In this document: positions 1 to 5,660 of the stretch, in pieces
How the letters are laid out: every line of letters begins with the position of its first letter
Numbering within the stretch: the first letter of the stretch is position 1
Source of the DNA: Deltaproteobacteria bacterium
GTDB lineage: Bacteria; Desulfobacterota; Desulfarculia; Adiutricales; JAGVGV01
Assembly (NCBI GenBank): GCA_020056895.1
Contig: JAGVGV010000546.1
Location: 1 to 8,334, forward strand
Direction of reading: 5' to 3'
Length of the DNA: 8,334 nt
Position numbers and translations under genes: made by a program
The notes under the pieces: generated by a model
What the model was told of the DNA's origin: nothing
Database searches by the model: none
The model's input: the letters and a program-made list of their open reading frames with translations, nothing else

Positions 1-332
1 ACCGCCGCGCCGCTTTTTCCTTCTTTATACTCGGCCACGGCCGCGACCAACCGGCGGATGATGCTCCGGCCCTCGACATGTTCCGCCAGCATCACGCCGA
101 TGGGGCCGCCTTGGCCGGGGATACCGACGGCTTCCAAGGCCGGAAAAAGATGCTCTTCCTCTTTGCCGTGGTGGCATTTGTCGGCGAAAACGGTCAGGAA
201 CTCGACAATACCGTCAAGGTCCGCGATGTTCAGCGGCTCCCCGGCCTGTCCGCGAACGGAAAGGACGCCAAGAACACGAAGCATCAATTCAATGCCCCGA
301 TGTTCCTTCATGAGCTCTTCGGTGGCTTTCAA
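1..332 (-). CDS. Hemerythrin HHE-domain protein (3' part cut by window edge)
   Basis: The translation shows a hemerythrin-type four-helix-bundle protein: a start-proximal LMKEHRGIE (His11), then CHHGKEEEHLF (His54, His55, Glu58-60, His61) and LAEHVEGR (Glu84, His85). This is the spaced His/Glu set that binds a di-iron centre in HHE proteins. About 110 codons are present and the stop lies outside the window. Family members bind O2, NO or iron, or act as redox sensors; which applies here cannot be seen. The start is taken as TTG at 332 because AAGGAGG (347-341) sits 8 bases before it, and because it gives the classic opening KATEELMKEHR. The in-frame ATG at 311 has a poor ribosome site and would leave His11 only three residues behind the start Met. 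The gene begins 26 bases after the histidine kinase stop on the same strand, so co-transcription is likely. No membrane segment is visible in the part present. Confidence 0.88.
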   Translation of the reverse strand, partial: MKATEELMKEHRGIELMLRVLGVLSVRGQAGEPLNIADLDGIVEFLTVFADKCHHGKEEEHLFPALEAVGIPGQGGPIGVMLAEHVEGRSIIRRLVAAVAEYKEGKSGAA

Positions 333-340
333 GGCCCTAT

Positions 341-347
341 CCTCCTT
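341..347 (-). promoter_or_regulatory. Strong ribosome binding site for the TTG-started hemerythrin gene
   Basis: AAGGAGG read on the minus strand, 8 bases before TTG at 332. It decides the choice of a non-ATG start over the ATG at 311. Confidence 0.75.
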
Positions 348-358
348 GATCTTCCCCG

Positions 359-2743
359 TCACTTCAAATACAGGCCGGCCTGAGCCGCGGCCGGCAGTTT
401 GATGGTGAACGACGCCCCCTGGCCTTCCAGGTTCACCACGTCGATCTCCCCATGGTGCCGGGTCACGATTTTATGAACGATGGACAGCCCCAGGCCCGTG
501 CCATCGTCCTTGGTGGTGAAAAAAGGGTTGAAGATTTGGGGCAGAATGTCGTTGGGAATCCCGGGACCGGTGTCCGATACTTCGCAGGCCGCGAATTCCC
601 GGTCGCCGATCCGCGTGGCGAAGGTGCGGACTCGCAGCCCGCCCCCCCGGGTCATGGCCTGAATCGCGTTGTAAAAAAGATTGAAAAAAACCTGCTTGAT
701 CTGGCCGTCGTCCACATGCACCGTGGGCGTCGGGCCGAATTCGCGGCAGATCTCAATGGCCCCCTGGTCCATTTCCCGCCGGAAAATATAAAGCGCGTCG
801 GCCACCAGATCGTTGAGGTTGTGTTCGGCCAGGTGGCTGACCTGGCTGCCTGAAAAATCAAGAACTTCGCCCAGAATTTTTTCCAGGCGGTTCACTTGGG
901 TGATGACCACTTCCACGTACGCCCGTTGGGGGGCGTCTTCGGGCAGGCCCTTGAGCATCCGCCGGGTGAACCCGCCGATGGTCACCAGCGGATTGCGGAT
1001 TTCGTGAGCCATTCCCGCCGCCAGTTCCCCCAAGGCGGCCAGTTTTTCCGCTTCGATCAGGCGTCCCCGGGCCACGGAAAGCTGCTCCTTGGCTTTTTCG
1101 ATGTACTCGTACAACCGGGAGTTTTCGATGGCCAGGCCGGCCTGGTTGGCCAGCATGGAAAGGTTTTGGTGGTCGGCCGGGTCCAGAGCCAGCCGGCGAT
1201 GGTCCCGGTCCACGGCCAGAACCCCCACCACCTTGCCCTTGGCCAGAAGAGGCAGAGTGGCGAACTCATGAGCGCCAAAAGGAACGGGAGAAGGCGGATC
1301 GAAGGAATGTTCCGGATCCCCGGGCAAAACGGTGAAGCTCCGCTTTTCCAACGCCGTTCGGACCAGCACGTGATCGGTCAGGGTTACGGGGAGCCGATAG
1401 CTGGAAAAAAGGGAGGAATCCCGGACGAAGGGGCTGATTTCACCAGCCTCGCGCAGGGCTTCGGAAAGGCTGGGTCCGTTTTCCAAACGGTCTTCGGGGA
1501 TCACTTCCCGGTACGCCGCTCCCTCCAGGGTGTCCTCGTCCTCGTTCATGGCCAGGATCATGGCCCGGTCGAACCCGAAGCCCCGTTCATAGGTCAGCGC
1601 CCGGGTAATAATGGCCAAAAGTTCATCCATGCGGACGGTGGTCATCAGGGCCGAGCTGATTTCGTATAAACTCGTCAGGCTGTGGACCAACAATTCGTTG
1701 TGTTCGGCCAGTAGGGTGGCGGTTTGGAAGGTGAGGGCGTTTTCGAGCGAGGCGGCGATCAAGGCGGCCATGGTACCCATCAGTTCCATGTCTTCGCGGT
1801 TGAATTCGCGGGCCCGGCCGGGGGGCGCGGCCACCTTGTTGTACACGCTCAAGGTGCCGGAGTAGGCGCCTTTGAACCGAAGGGGCACGCAGACCACGGA
1901 TTTTTCGCCGCCGCTCCGGCGCATGGCCGGGCATTCGGGGTCTTCCCGGGCCATGCCCACGTACGGCCGGTTGCGGCGGACGCAGGCCAGCACTTCATCG
2001 GGCATGGGTCGTTCCGGGTCGTCCAGCAATCGGCGGAACTGGCAGCCATCGGGCACGATCCCGGACGACGCGGCCACCACCAGGCGGTTGGTGCGGTTAT
2101 CCATCACGTTGAGGGCGGACCCCTGCCCCATGAGCACCGTACAGGTCATGGTGACCACGGTATCCAGAACCTTGTTCAAGTCCAGGGTGGAACTGACCGA
2201 CCGCCCTACTTCATACAGAACGGAAAGGTCGGAGATCCTTTTTTTGGATTCGAGATATAGCCGTGAATTGCGAATGGTCCCGGCCATTTCCAGGGCAATG
2301 GTTTCGATCAGTGTGATCCGGTCCAGGCGGTACGACACGGGTTCCAGACTGGCCAGAACCAAAACGCCGTACAGAACCTGATCGTCCTGAATAGGAAAGG
2401 TGGCCAGAGTCCGGTGGTCCTGGAACAGGGCCAGGCAGGTATCGGGCAACCCCTCCATTTCTTCCGGACCAACCACTTTGGATTGGCGGTGGGCCACGGT
2501 CCGGGCCAGAATATGGCCTTCCAGTCCGACCTGAACGTCCGGAACGCTGGCGGTCCGTCCGGACATACGGAGGATCAACTGGCCGGCGTCGCGGTCCAGG
2601 TTGAACAGATACGCCTGGTCCAGGCCCATTTCCCTTAAAAAAAGTTCAAGCAGGTTCCGTAGGCGCCGTTCCACGTCCACGATGGAGTTGGAAATTCGGA
2701 TGGCCTTTTCCAGAATGGCGTACCGGTTCAATTCCCCGTCCAT
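359..2743 (-). CDS. Soluble sensor histidine kinase with three GAF domains
   Basis: A 794-residue protein with no signal peptide or membrane segment, so cytoplasmic. Predicted order: GAF at about 20-160, GAF at about 188-335, GAF at about 372-542, a connecting helix at about 541-578, a HisKA dimerisation domain at about 566-640 with phospho-acceptor His580 in MAHEIRNPL, and a HATPase_c domain at about 680-788. The ATPase domain has an N box (NLFYNAIQ, Asn688 and Asn692), a G1 box (DTGPGIP, Asp724), an F box (NPFFTTK) and a G2 box (GTGLGL, Gly748). All catalytic motifs look intact. There is no receiver domain, and no response regulator is seen in the window, so the phosphotransfer partner is elsewhere. 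Five of eight cysteines (201, 234, 254, 271, 285) fall in the second GAF domain. The ATG at 2743 overlaps the glgA stop as TGATG, implying translational coupling. The frame is open to 2812, but those 23 extra residues would lie inside glgA and lack support. The ligand of the GAF domains is unknown. Confidence 0.93.
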   Translation of the reverse strand: MDGELNRYAILEKAIRISNSIVDVERRLRNLLELFLREMGLDQAYLFNLDRDAGQLILRMSGRTASVPDVQVGLEGHILARTVAHRQSKVVGPEEMEGLPDTCLALFQDHRTLATFPIQDDQVLYGVLVLASLEPVSYRLDRITLIETIALEMAGTIRNSRLYLESKKRISDLSVLYEVGRSVSSTLDLNKVLDTVVTMTCTVLMGQGSALNVMDNRTNRLVVAASSGIVPDGCQFRRLLDDPERPMPDEVLACVRRNRPYVGMAREDPECPAMRRSGGEKSVVCVPLRFKGAYSGTLSVYNKVAAPPGRAREFNREDMELMGTMAALIAASLENALTFQTATLLAEHNELLVHSLTSLYEISSALMTTVRMDELLAIITRALTYERGFGFDRAMILAMNEDEDTLEGAAYREVIPEDRLENGPSLSEALREAGEISPFVRDSSLFSSYRLPVTLTDHVLVRTALEKRSFTVLPGDPEHSFDPPSPVPFGAHEFATLPLLAKGKVVGVLAVDRDHRRLALDPADHQNLSMLANQAGLAIENSRLYEYIEKAKEQLSVARGRLIEAEKLAALGELAAGMAHEIRNPLVTIGGFTRRMLKGLPEDAPQRAYVEVVITQVNRLEKILGEVLDFSGSQVSHLAEHNLNDLVADALYIFRREMDQGAIEICREFGPTPTVHVDDGQIKQVFFNLFYNAIQAMTRGGGLRVRTFATRIGDREFAACEVSDTGPGIPNDILPQIFNPFFTTKDDGTGLGLSIVHKIVTRHHGEIDVVNLEGQGASFTIKLPAAAQAGLYLK

Positions 2744-4200
2744 CAAATCCGGCCTCTTTTCTCCACGGCGGCCTGGTACAACCGTTCGTATTCGGCCGCC
2801 GCCCGGGACCACGAAAAGTCCTGGCGCATACCCCGGCGCATCACGATCTCCCAGGCCGGACGGTTTTCAAACAGCCGGACCGCGGCGGACAGGGCATCGA
2901 CCAGGGCATCGGGGGTGTAATCGACAAATTTGAACCCCGTGCCGTTTTCCGGGAATTCGCCCAGGTCCACCACCGTGTCGTCCAGCCCTCCGGTGGCCCG
3001 GACCACGGGGATGGTGCCGTATTTAAGGCTGTATAGTTGCTCGAGGCCGCAGGGTTCGTACCGGGATGGCATCAGGAACACATCCGCGCCGGCCATGATC
3101 CGGTGGACCAGAAGCTGGTCGTACATAATCTTCACGCCCACCCGGTCGGGGTTCCGTTTTCCAAGCTCGCCGAGCGCGAAATGGTACCGGTCTTCGCCTT
3201 GGCCCATGAAGACCAGGGAGACGGGCAGAGATAGAATCCGGTCCATGGCGCCGGTGATCAGATCCAGGCCCTTTCGGTCCAGAAGCCGGGAAACCACGGC
3301 CACGATCGGCCGCTCCGAAGGCTCCAGGCCGAACAGCCGGACCAGTTCCCGCCGGCATTCCGTTTTCAAATGCAGGTTTTCAATGGAATACCGGGCGGCG
3401 ATGTCTGGATCCCGGGCGGGGTCCCAAACCTGATAGTCCACCCCGTTGAGCACCGCGTGAATATCTTCGCGCCGCTTTTGGAGCACTCCTTCCAGCCCGA
3501 ATCCATACCCGGCGGTCAGGGCTTCCTGGGCGTATTTCCGGCTGACCGTGCTGACCATGTCCGCCCAGACCAGCCCGGCCTTGGTCAGGTTGATCTGGCC
3601 GTGAAACTCGATGCCGTCCGGAGTAAAATGGCTCCAATCCAGGCCGGTCATGGGGAAATCGTAATGCCAGAAGATTCCCTGGGACCCCAGGTTGTGGAAG
3701 GTGTAAAGGGACGCGGCCCGGTTCAGGTGGTCCATGCCGGCGCCGGGAGAGCGGGCCAGAATGGGCGTCAGCCCGGACGCCCAGTCGTGGGCATGGATGA
3801 TATCGGGTTCGAGCCCTTGAAGGCGGGCGAATTCCACGGCCGCCCGGCAGAAAAAGATGAACCTTTCGGCGTTGTCTTCGTAATCCCCGTATTCGTTGCC
3901 GTACAGCCCGGTCCGGCCGTACAGTTCCTCGCAGCCCACCAAAATCACTTCAACGCCGGGGAAGGGCCGGGCCAGAAAGTATTGGGCCCGCCGTTCCTTC
4001 CAGGACAGCGGGATCAGCACGGCTTCCCCGATCGGTTCCATGGGGATGCCGGATTCTTCGGCCTGGCGGTATTTGGGCGTGATCACCCACAGGCGATGGC
4101 CCCGTTCGGCCAGAGACCGGGGCAGATGGTGGGATACATCCCCCAGGCCGCCCGCCCGGGAAAAGGGAAATACTTCCGGCGTAACGAATAAAATGTTCAT
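2743..4200 (-). CDS. glgA: Glycogen (starch) synthase, GT5 family
   Basis: A 485-residue GT-B fold glucosyltransferase that extends alpha-1,4-glucan from a nucleotide sugar, usually ADP-glucose in bacteria, in the cytoplasm. Landmarks: N-terminal NILFVTPEVFPFSRAGGLGDV (the sugar-nucleotide-binding K-x-G-G-L motif, but with Arg15 where Lys is usual), HAHDW (136-140), TFHNLGSQG, LNGVDYQVWDP (about 251-261), SRLLDRKGLDL with Arg304 and Lys310 for phosphate contacts, and YEPCGLEQLYSLKYG with Glu382 and Glu387, followed by RATGGLDDTV (401-410). The length matches bacterial GlgA (about 480). The start is ATG at 4200, which gives the usual GlgA N-terminus and has GAGGTGG just upstream. The frame is open back to 4227, but those nine residues are not GlgA-like. 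It precedes the histidine kinase with a one-base overlap. A possible promoter lies 49-77 bases upstream of the start. Other glg genes are not in the window. Confidence 0.95.
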   Translation of the reverse strand: MNILFVTPEVFPFSRAGGLGDVSHHLPRSLAERGHRLWVITPKYRQAEESGIPMEPIGEAVLIPLSWKERRAQYFLARPFPGVEVILVGCEELYGRTGLYGNEYGDYEDNAERFIFFCRAAVEFARLQGLEPDIIHAHDWASGLTPILARSPGAGMDHLNRAASLYTFHNLGSQGIFWHYDFPMTGLDWSHFTPDGIEFHGQINLTKAGLVWADMVSTVSRKYAQEALTAGYGFGLEGVLQKRREDIHAVLNGVDYQVWDPARDPDIAARYSIENLHLKTECRRELVRLFGLEPSERPIVAVVSRLLDRKGLDLITGAMDRILSLPVSLVFMGQGEDRYHFALGELGKRNPDRVGVKIMYDQLLVHRIMAGADVFLMPSRYEPCGLEQLYSLKYGTIPVVRATGGLDDTVVDLGEFPENGTGFKFVDYTPDALVDALSAAVRLFENRPAWEIVMRRGMRQDFSWSRAAAEYERLYQAAVEKRGRI

Positions 4201-4242
4201 ACCCACCTCATTTCCGGTTGGGGCCAAAACAATCCGTCGGTC

Positions 4243-4258
4243 TTGATGATTGTATCAA
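4243..4258 (-). promoter_or_regulatory. Inverted repeat overlapping the putative glgA -10 (operator candidate)
   Basis: Minus strand TTGATACAATCATCAA: arms TTGAT and ATCAA separated by six bases. The arms equal FNR half-sites, but the canonical FNR site has a four-base spacer, so an FNR assignment is not supported. Its overlap with the putative -10 would suit a repressor. Confidence 0.3.
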
Positions 4259-4277
4259 AAACCATGAAAAAGGGGAA
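4249..4277 (-). promoter_or_regulatory. Possible extended -10 promoter for glgA and downstream genes
   Basis: On the minus strand, TACAAT (4254-4249) is preceded by TGA, giving an extended -10 (TGnTAnnnT). A weak -35, TTCCCC (4277-4272), lies 17 bases upstream. A start of transcription near 4242 would give a leader of about 42 bases to the glgA ATG. The -35 matches consensus at only three positions, so the call rests on the extended -10 and the location in a 248-base non-coding gap (4201-4448). Confidence 0.4.
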
Positions 4278-4374
4278 CCGGTCCGGCGGTACAAGCCAAA
4301 CAAGGGGGGCAAGGCCGGGCCGGGTCCGATCTCCATGGAGTGCGAAGGAAACCACGGGAATGTGGGGGAAGATC

Positions 4375-4409
4375 AGGGGTCGCCCGCGATGCCGAAGCAC
4401 CGGACCCCT
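4375..4409 (-). terminator. Hairpin between the STAS gene and glgA, possible terminator or attenuator
   Basis: The 7-base arms AGGGGTC (4375-4381) and GACCCCT (4403-4409) are perfect inverse complements. On the minus strand they enclose TGC-TTCG-GCA, a small inner hairpin with a UUCG-type loop. It begins about 40 bases after the STAS stop. No T-run follows on either strand, so it may be a Rho-assisted or processing structure rather than a classic intrinsic terminator. The rest of the gap between the two genes shows no further gene. Confidence 0.4.
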
Positions 4410-4448
4410 AAGTACATCTTCGATGGGGAAGGGGAATCGGAACTTGGA

Positions 4449-4757
4449 TCAGACCCGGGACAGAGTGAACAGGGTATCCAGTTTGAGTCCCTTGAACAGC
4501 TCGAAGAGGGTGGGGGAAAGGTTTTCCACCGTTAGGCCGCCTCCGGCCACGGCCAGGTTTTTATAAAGAAGCAACAACTGACCGATGCCCGCGCTGCCGA
4601 TCCTTTGGGCCTCACGAAAATCAATGGTCACATCCTTGACTTGCCCTAAATCCAGGTCCCGGATCGTTTTTTTCAGTTCCTCGGCCCCCTGTTCATCCAC
4701 GTGGCCGGAAAGAACGATACGCGCGGAAGTATCCGTGGTGGTCATGTTGACATTCAT
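4449..4757 (-). CDS. STAS-domain anti-sigma factor antagonist (SpoIIAA/RsbV-like)
   Basis: A 102-residue protein made of a single STAS domain: short N-terminal strands (SARIVLSGHVDEQGAEELKKTI), the central VTIDFREAQRIGSAGIGQLLLLYK and a C-terminal helix FELFKGLKLDTLFTL. Ser55 in IGSAGIG sits where SpoIIAA/RsbV carry the serine phosphorylated by the cognate anti-sigma kinase, at the start of the helix after the D-x-(x)-S turn. The flanking residues (RIGSAGIG) differ from the common VDSSGLG. In such modules the unphosphorylated protein binds the kinase and frees its target. It lies 58 bases downstream of the RsbW-like kinase on the same strand, the expected partner. The start is ATG at 4757 (AAAGGA about 11 bases upstream); ATG at 4745 is a less likely alternative. 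The frame is open back to 4883, but that extension overlaps the kinase gene and is not STAS-like. Confidence 0.87.
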   Translation of the reverse strand: MNVNMTTTDTSARIVLSGHVDEQGAEELKKTIRDLDLGQVKDVTIDFREAQRIGSAGIGQLLLLYKNLAVAGGGLTVENLSPTLFELFKGLKLDTLFTLSRV

Positions 4758-4815
4758 GCCGAATACGATCCTTTGCCAAAACCGCTTGGCGAAATGAATG
4801 GGAATAAGGTGAGCG

Positions 4816-5310
4816 TCAGCAGACGCTGTCGTCTTCGGGGTCCAGTTCCACCAGCACCCGCCGGCCCCGATCCTCCCAGGCAAGTTGCCGGGAGAAATGC
4901 CGGATGATGAAGATGCCCCGGCCGTTGGGACGGCACAGGTTTTCCTTGCGGGTAGGGTCGGGGATCAGGTCCACGTCGAACCCTTCGCCCTCGTCCTGGA
5001 CTTCCATGTGGAATCGTTCGTTGAAATACCAACGCACGGTGATCGCTTTTTGAGGGTCTTCCTTGTTGCCATGGTGCCAGGCATTCAGCATCGCCTCTTC
5101 CAGCACCATCCGGGCTCGCAGTTCGGGCGACCGGTACCCCCGGCTTCGCCACTCCGGTTCGATCCGGCGTGATAGGGAAAGAATCAGGCTTCTTAATTCT
5201 TCGGTGCAGGTTGGCCGAAAAATCCCTTGAAAACAGCCTTCCAACGCTTCGTCCGGGTCCGTCCCTTCGGGGCGGACGTCGACGGGCTGGGTCCTCTGGA
5301 CCATGCTCAT
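4816..5310 (-). CDS. ATP-binding anti-sigma serine kinase, RsbW/SpoIIAB-like (HATPase_c_2)
   Basis: A 164-residue GHKL ATPase domain without His phospho-acceptor or membrane segment. The N box reads LEEAMLNAWHHGN (Glu71/Glu72, Asn76, His79-80, Asn82), the G1 box is DEGEGFD (Asp106, Gly109-type glycines) and the ATP-lid glycines are PNGRGIFIIRHF (129-139). This is the pattern of RsbW-type kinases that phosphorylate a STAS partner on serine and sequester a sigma factor or other target. About 40 N-terminal residues precede the domain proper. The STAS gene follows 58 bases downstream, so they probably form a partner-switching pair. No sigma factor or PP2C phosphatase is seen in the window, so the input and the output of the switch are unknown. 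ATG at 5310 is chosen (GAGG 11 bases before it); an in-frame TTG at 5340 would add ten residues, and ATG at 5304 would remove two. Expression probably starts from the TTGGCT/TATAAT promoter about 105 bases upstream. Confidence 0.85.
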   Translation of the reverse strand: MSMVQRTQPVDVRPEGTDPDEALEGCFQGIFRPTCTEELRSLILSLSRRIEPEWRSRGYRSPELRARMVLEEAMLNAWHHGNKEDPQKAITVRWYFNERFHMEVQDEGEGFDVDLIPDPTRKENLCRPNGRGIFIIRHFSRQLAWEDRGRRVLVELDPEDDSVC

Positions 5311-5346
5311 GGTACTGATTACCTCGTCTCCCCTCCCCAATATCCC

Positions 5347-5373
5347 CTCTGGCCCGTTGGCCTTGGACCAGAG
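5347..5373 (-). promoter_or_regulatory. Leader hairpin in the anti-sigma kinase mRNA
   Basis: On the minus strand, CTCTGGTCC (5373-5365) pairs with GGGCCAGAG (5355-5347): nine pairs including one G-U, with a nine-base loop. It lies in the predicted untranslated leader between the transcript start (about 5413) and ATG 5310. A regulatory role is only inferred. Confidence 0.35.
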
Positions 5374-5419
5374 TTCCGCTCGCGGGCCCCGGATGTTCCT
5401 CCCCGCACGGAACGGCTCT

Positions 5420-5448
5420 ATTATAATACATCAGATATTCAAAGCCAA
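5420..5448 (-). promoter_or_regulatory. Sigma70-type promoter driving the anti-sigma kinase/STAS genes leftward
   Basis: On the minus strand the -35 is TTGGCT (5448-5443) and the -10 is TATAAT (5425-5420, perfect consensus), with a 17-base spacer. The site sits in the most AT-rich stretch of the window. Transcription would begin near 5413, giving a leader of about 100 bases before the ATG at 5310. Confidence 0.75.
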
Positions 5449-5477
5449 GCCCGCTCTTACTTTTTTCACTTTTTCGC

Positions 5478-5496
5478 GAAAACGCCTGGCGTTTTC
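5478..5496. promoter_or_regulatory. Perfect 19-base palindrome, putative operator between divergent promoters
   Basis: Arms GAAAACGCC (5478-5486) and GGCGTTTTC (5488-5496) around a single base T. It lies about 30 bases upstream of the leftward -35 and about 87 bases upstream of the rightward -35. A one-base centre cannot form a hairpin without opening pairs, and the flanking T-rich tract is on the wrong side for a terminator of either strand, so a dimeric DNA-binding protein site is the better reading. The rest of 5497-5582 shows no gene. Confidence 0.5.
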
Positions 5497-5582
5497 CATA
5501 CTCCCCGGCTTTCCGGAGGCCGGAGCATTTGGCCGCGTGTCCAAACCAACTCGCGGTTATGCCTTGAACTATCATCATTCGT

Positions 5583-5611
5583 TTGACATCGGGCGGCCGA
5601 TGGCCTATATT
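5583..5611 (+). promoter_or_regulatory. Near-consensus sigma70-type promoter for the acyl-CoA synthetase operon
   Basis: The -35 is TTGACA (5583-5588, perfect), the spacer is 17 bases and the -10 is TATATT (5606-5611, five of six). Transcription would start near 5618, about 43 bases before the GTG at 5661. This also rules out the upstream in-frame TTG at 5583, which lies inside the -35. Confidence 0.78.
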
Positions 5612-5643
5612 CCGGCCTTGTCCGCCTTACCCTCAGGACCTCC

Positions 5644-5650
5644 AAGGAGG
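5644..5650 (+). promoter_or_regulatory. Ribosome binding site deciding the GTG start of the alpha subunit
   Basis: AAGGAGG, ten bases before GTG at 5661. No ATG near the domain start is better placed, so GTG is preferred. Confidence 0.75.
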
Positions 5651-5660
5651 AACAGTACCC

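Noticed and set aside
58..402. Plus-strand open frames at the left edge
   Set aside because: Antisense to the hemerythrin gene, whose His/Glu motifs and ribosome site are clear.
896..1669. Plus-strand open frame inside the histidine kinase gene
   Set aside because: Low-complexity Gln/Gly-rich translation antisense to the conserved GAF3 and HisKA region.
2744..2812. Upstream extension of the histidine kinase by 23 codons
   Set aside because: It lies wholly within the glgA coding end, encodes an Arg/Gly/Pro-rich run unlike a GAF N-terminus, and ATG 2743 makes a typical TGATG coupling.
3370..4191. Long open frame opposite glgA (about 273 codons)
   Set aside because: Lies entirely antisense to a complete GlgA with all motifs; the translation is Gly/Pro/His/Gln-rich, as expected of a GC-rich antisense frame.
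4243..4258. Canonical FNR box
   Set aside because: Arms match, but the spacer is six rather than four bases, so it is only listed as an operator candidate.
5478..5496. Intrinsic terminator at the central palindrome
   Set aside because: One-base centre, no suitable T-run after the stem on either strand, and no gene ends here.
4754..5578. Long minus-strand frame covering the anti-sigma kinase and its promoter
   Set aside because: Reads through the TATAAT promoter and the palindrome; Arg/Pro/Gly-rich and out of frame with the kinase motifs.
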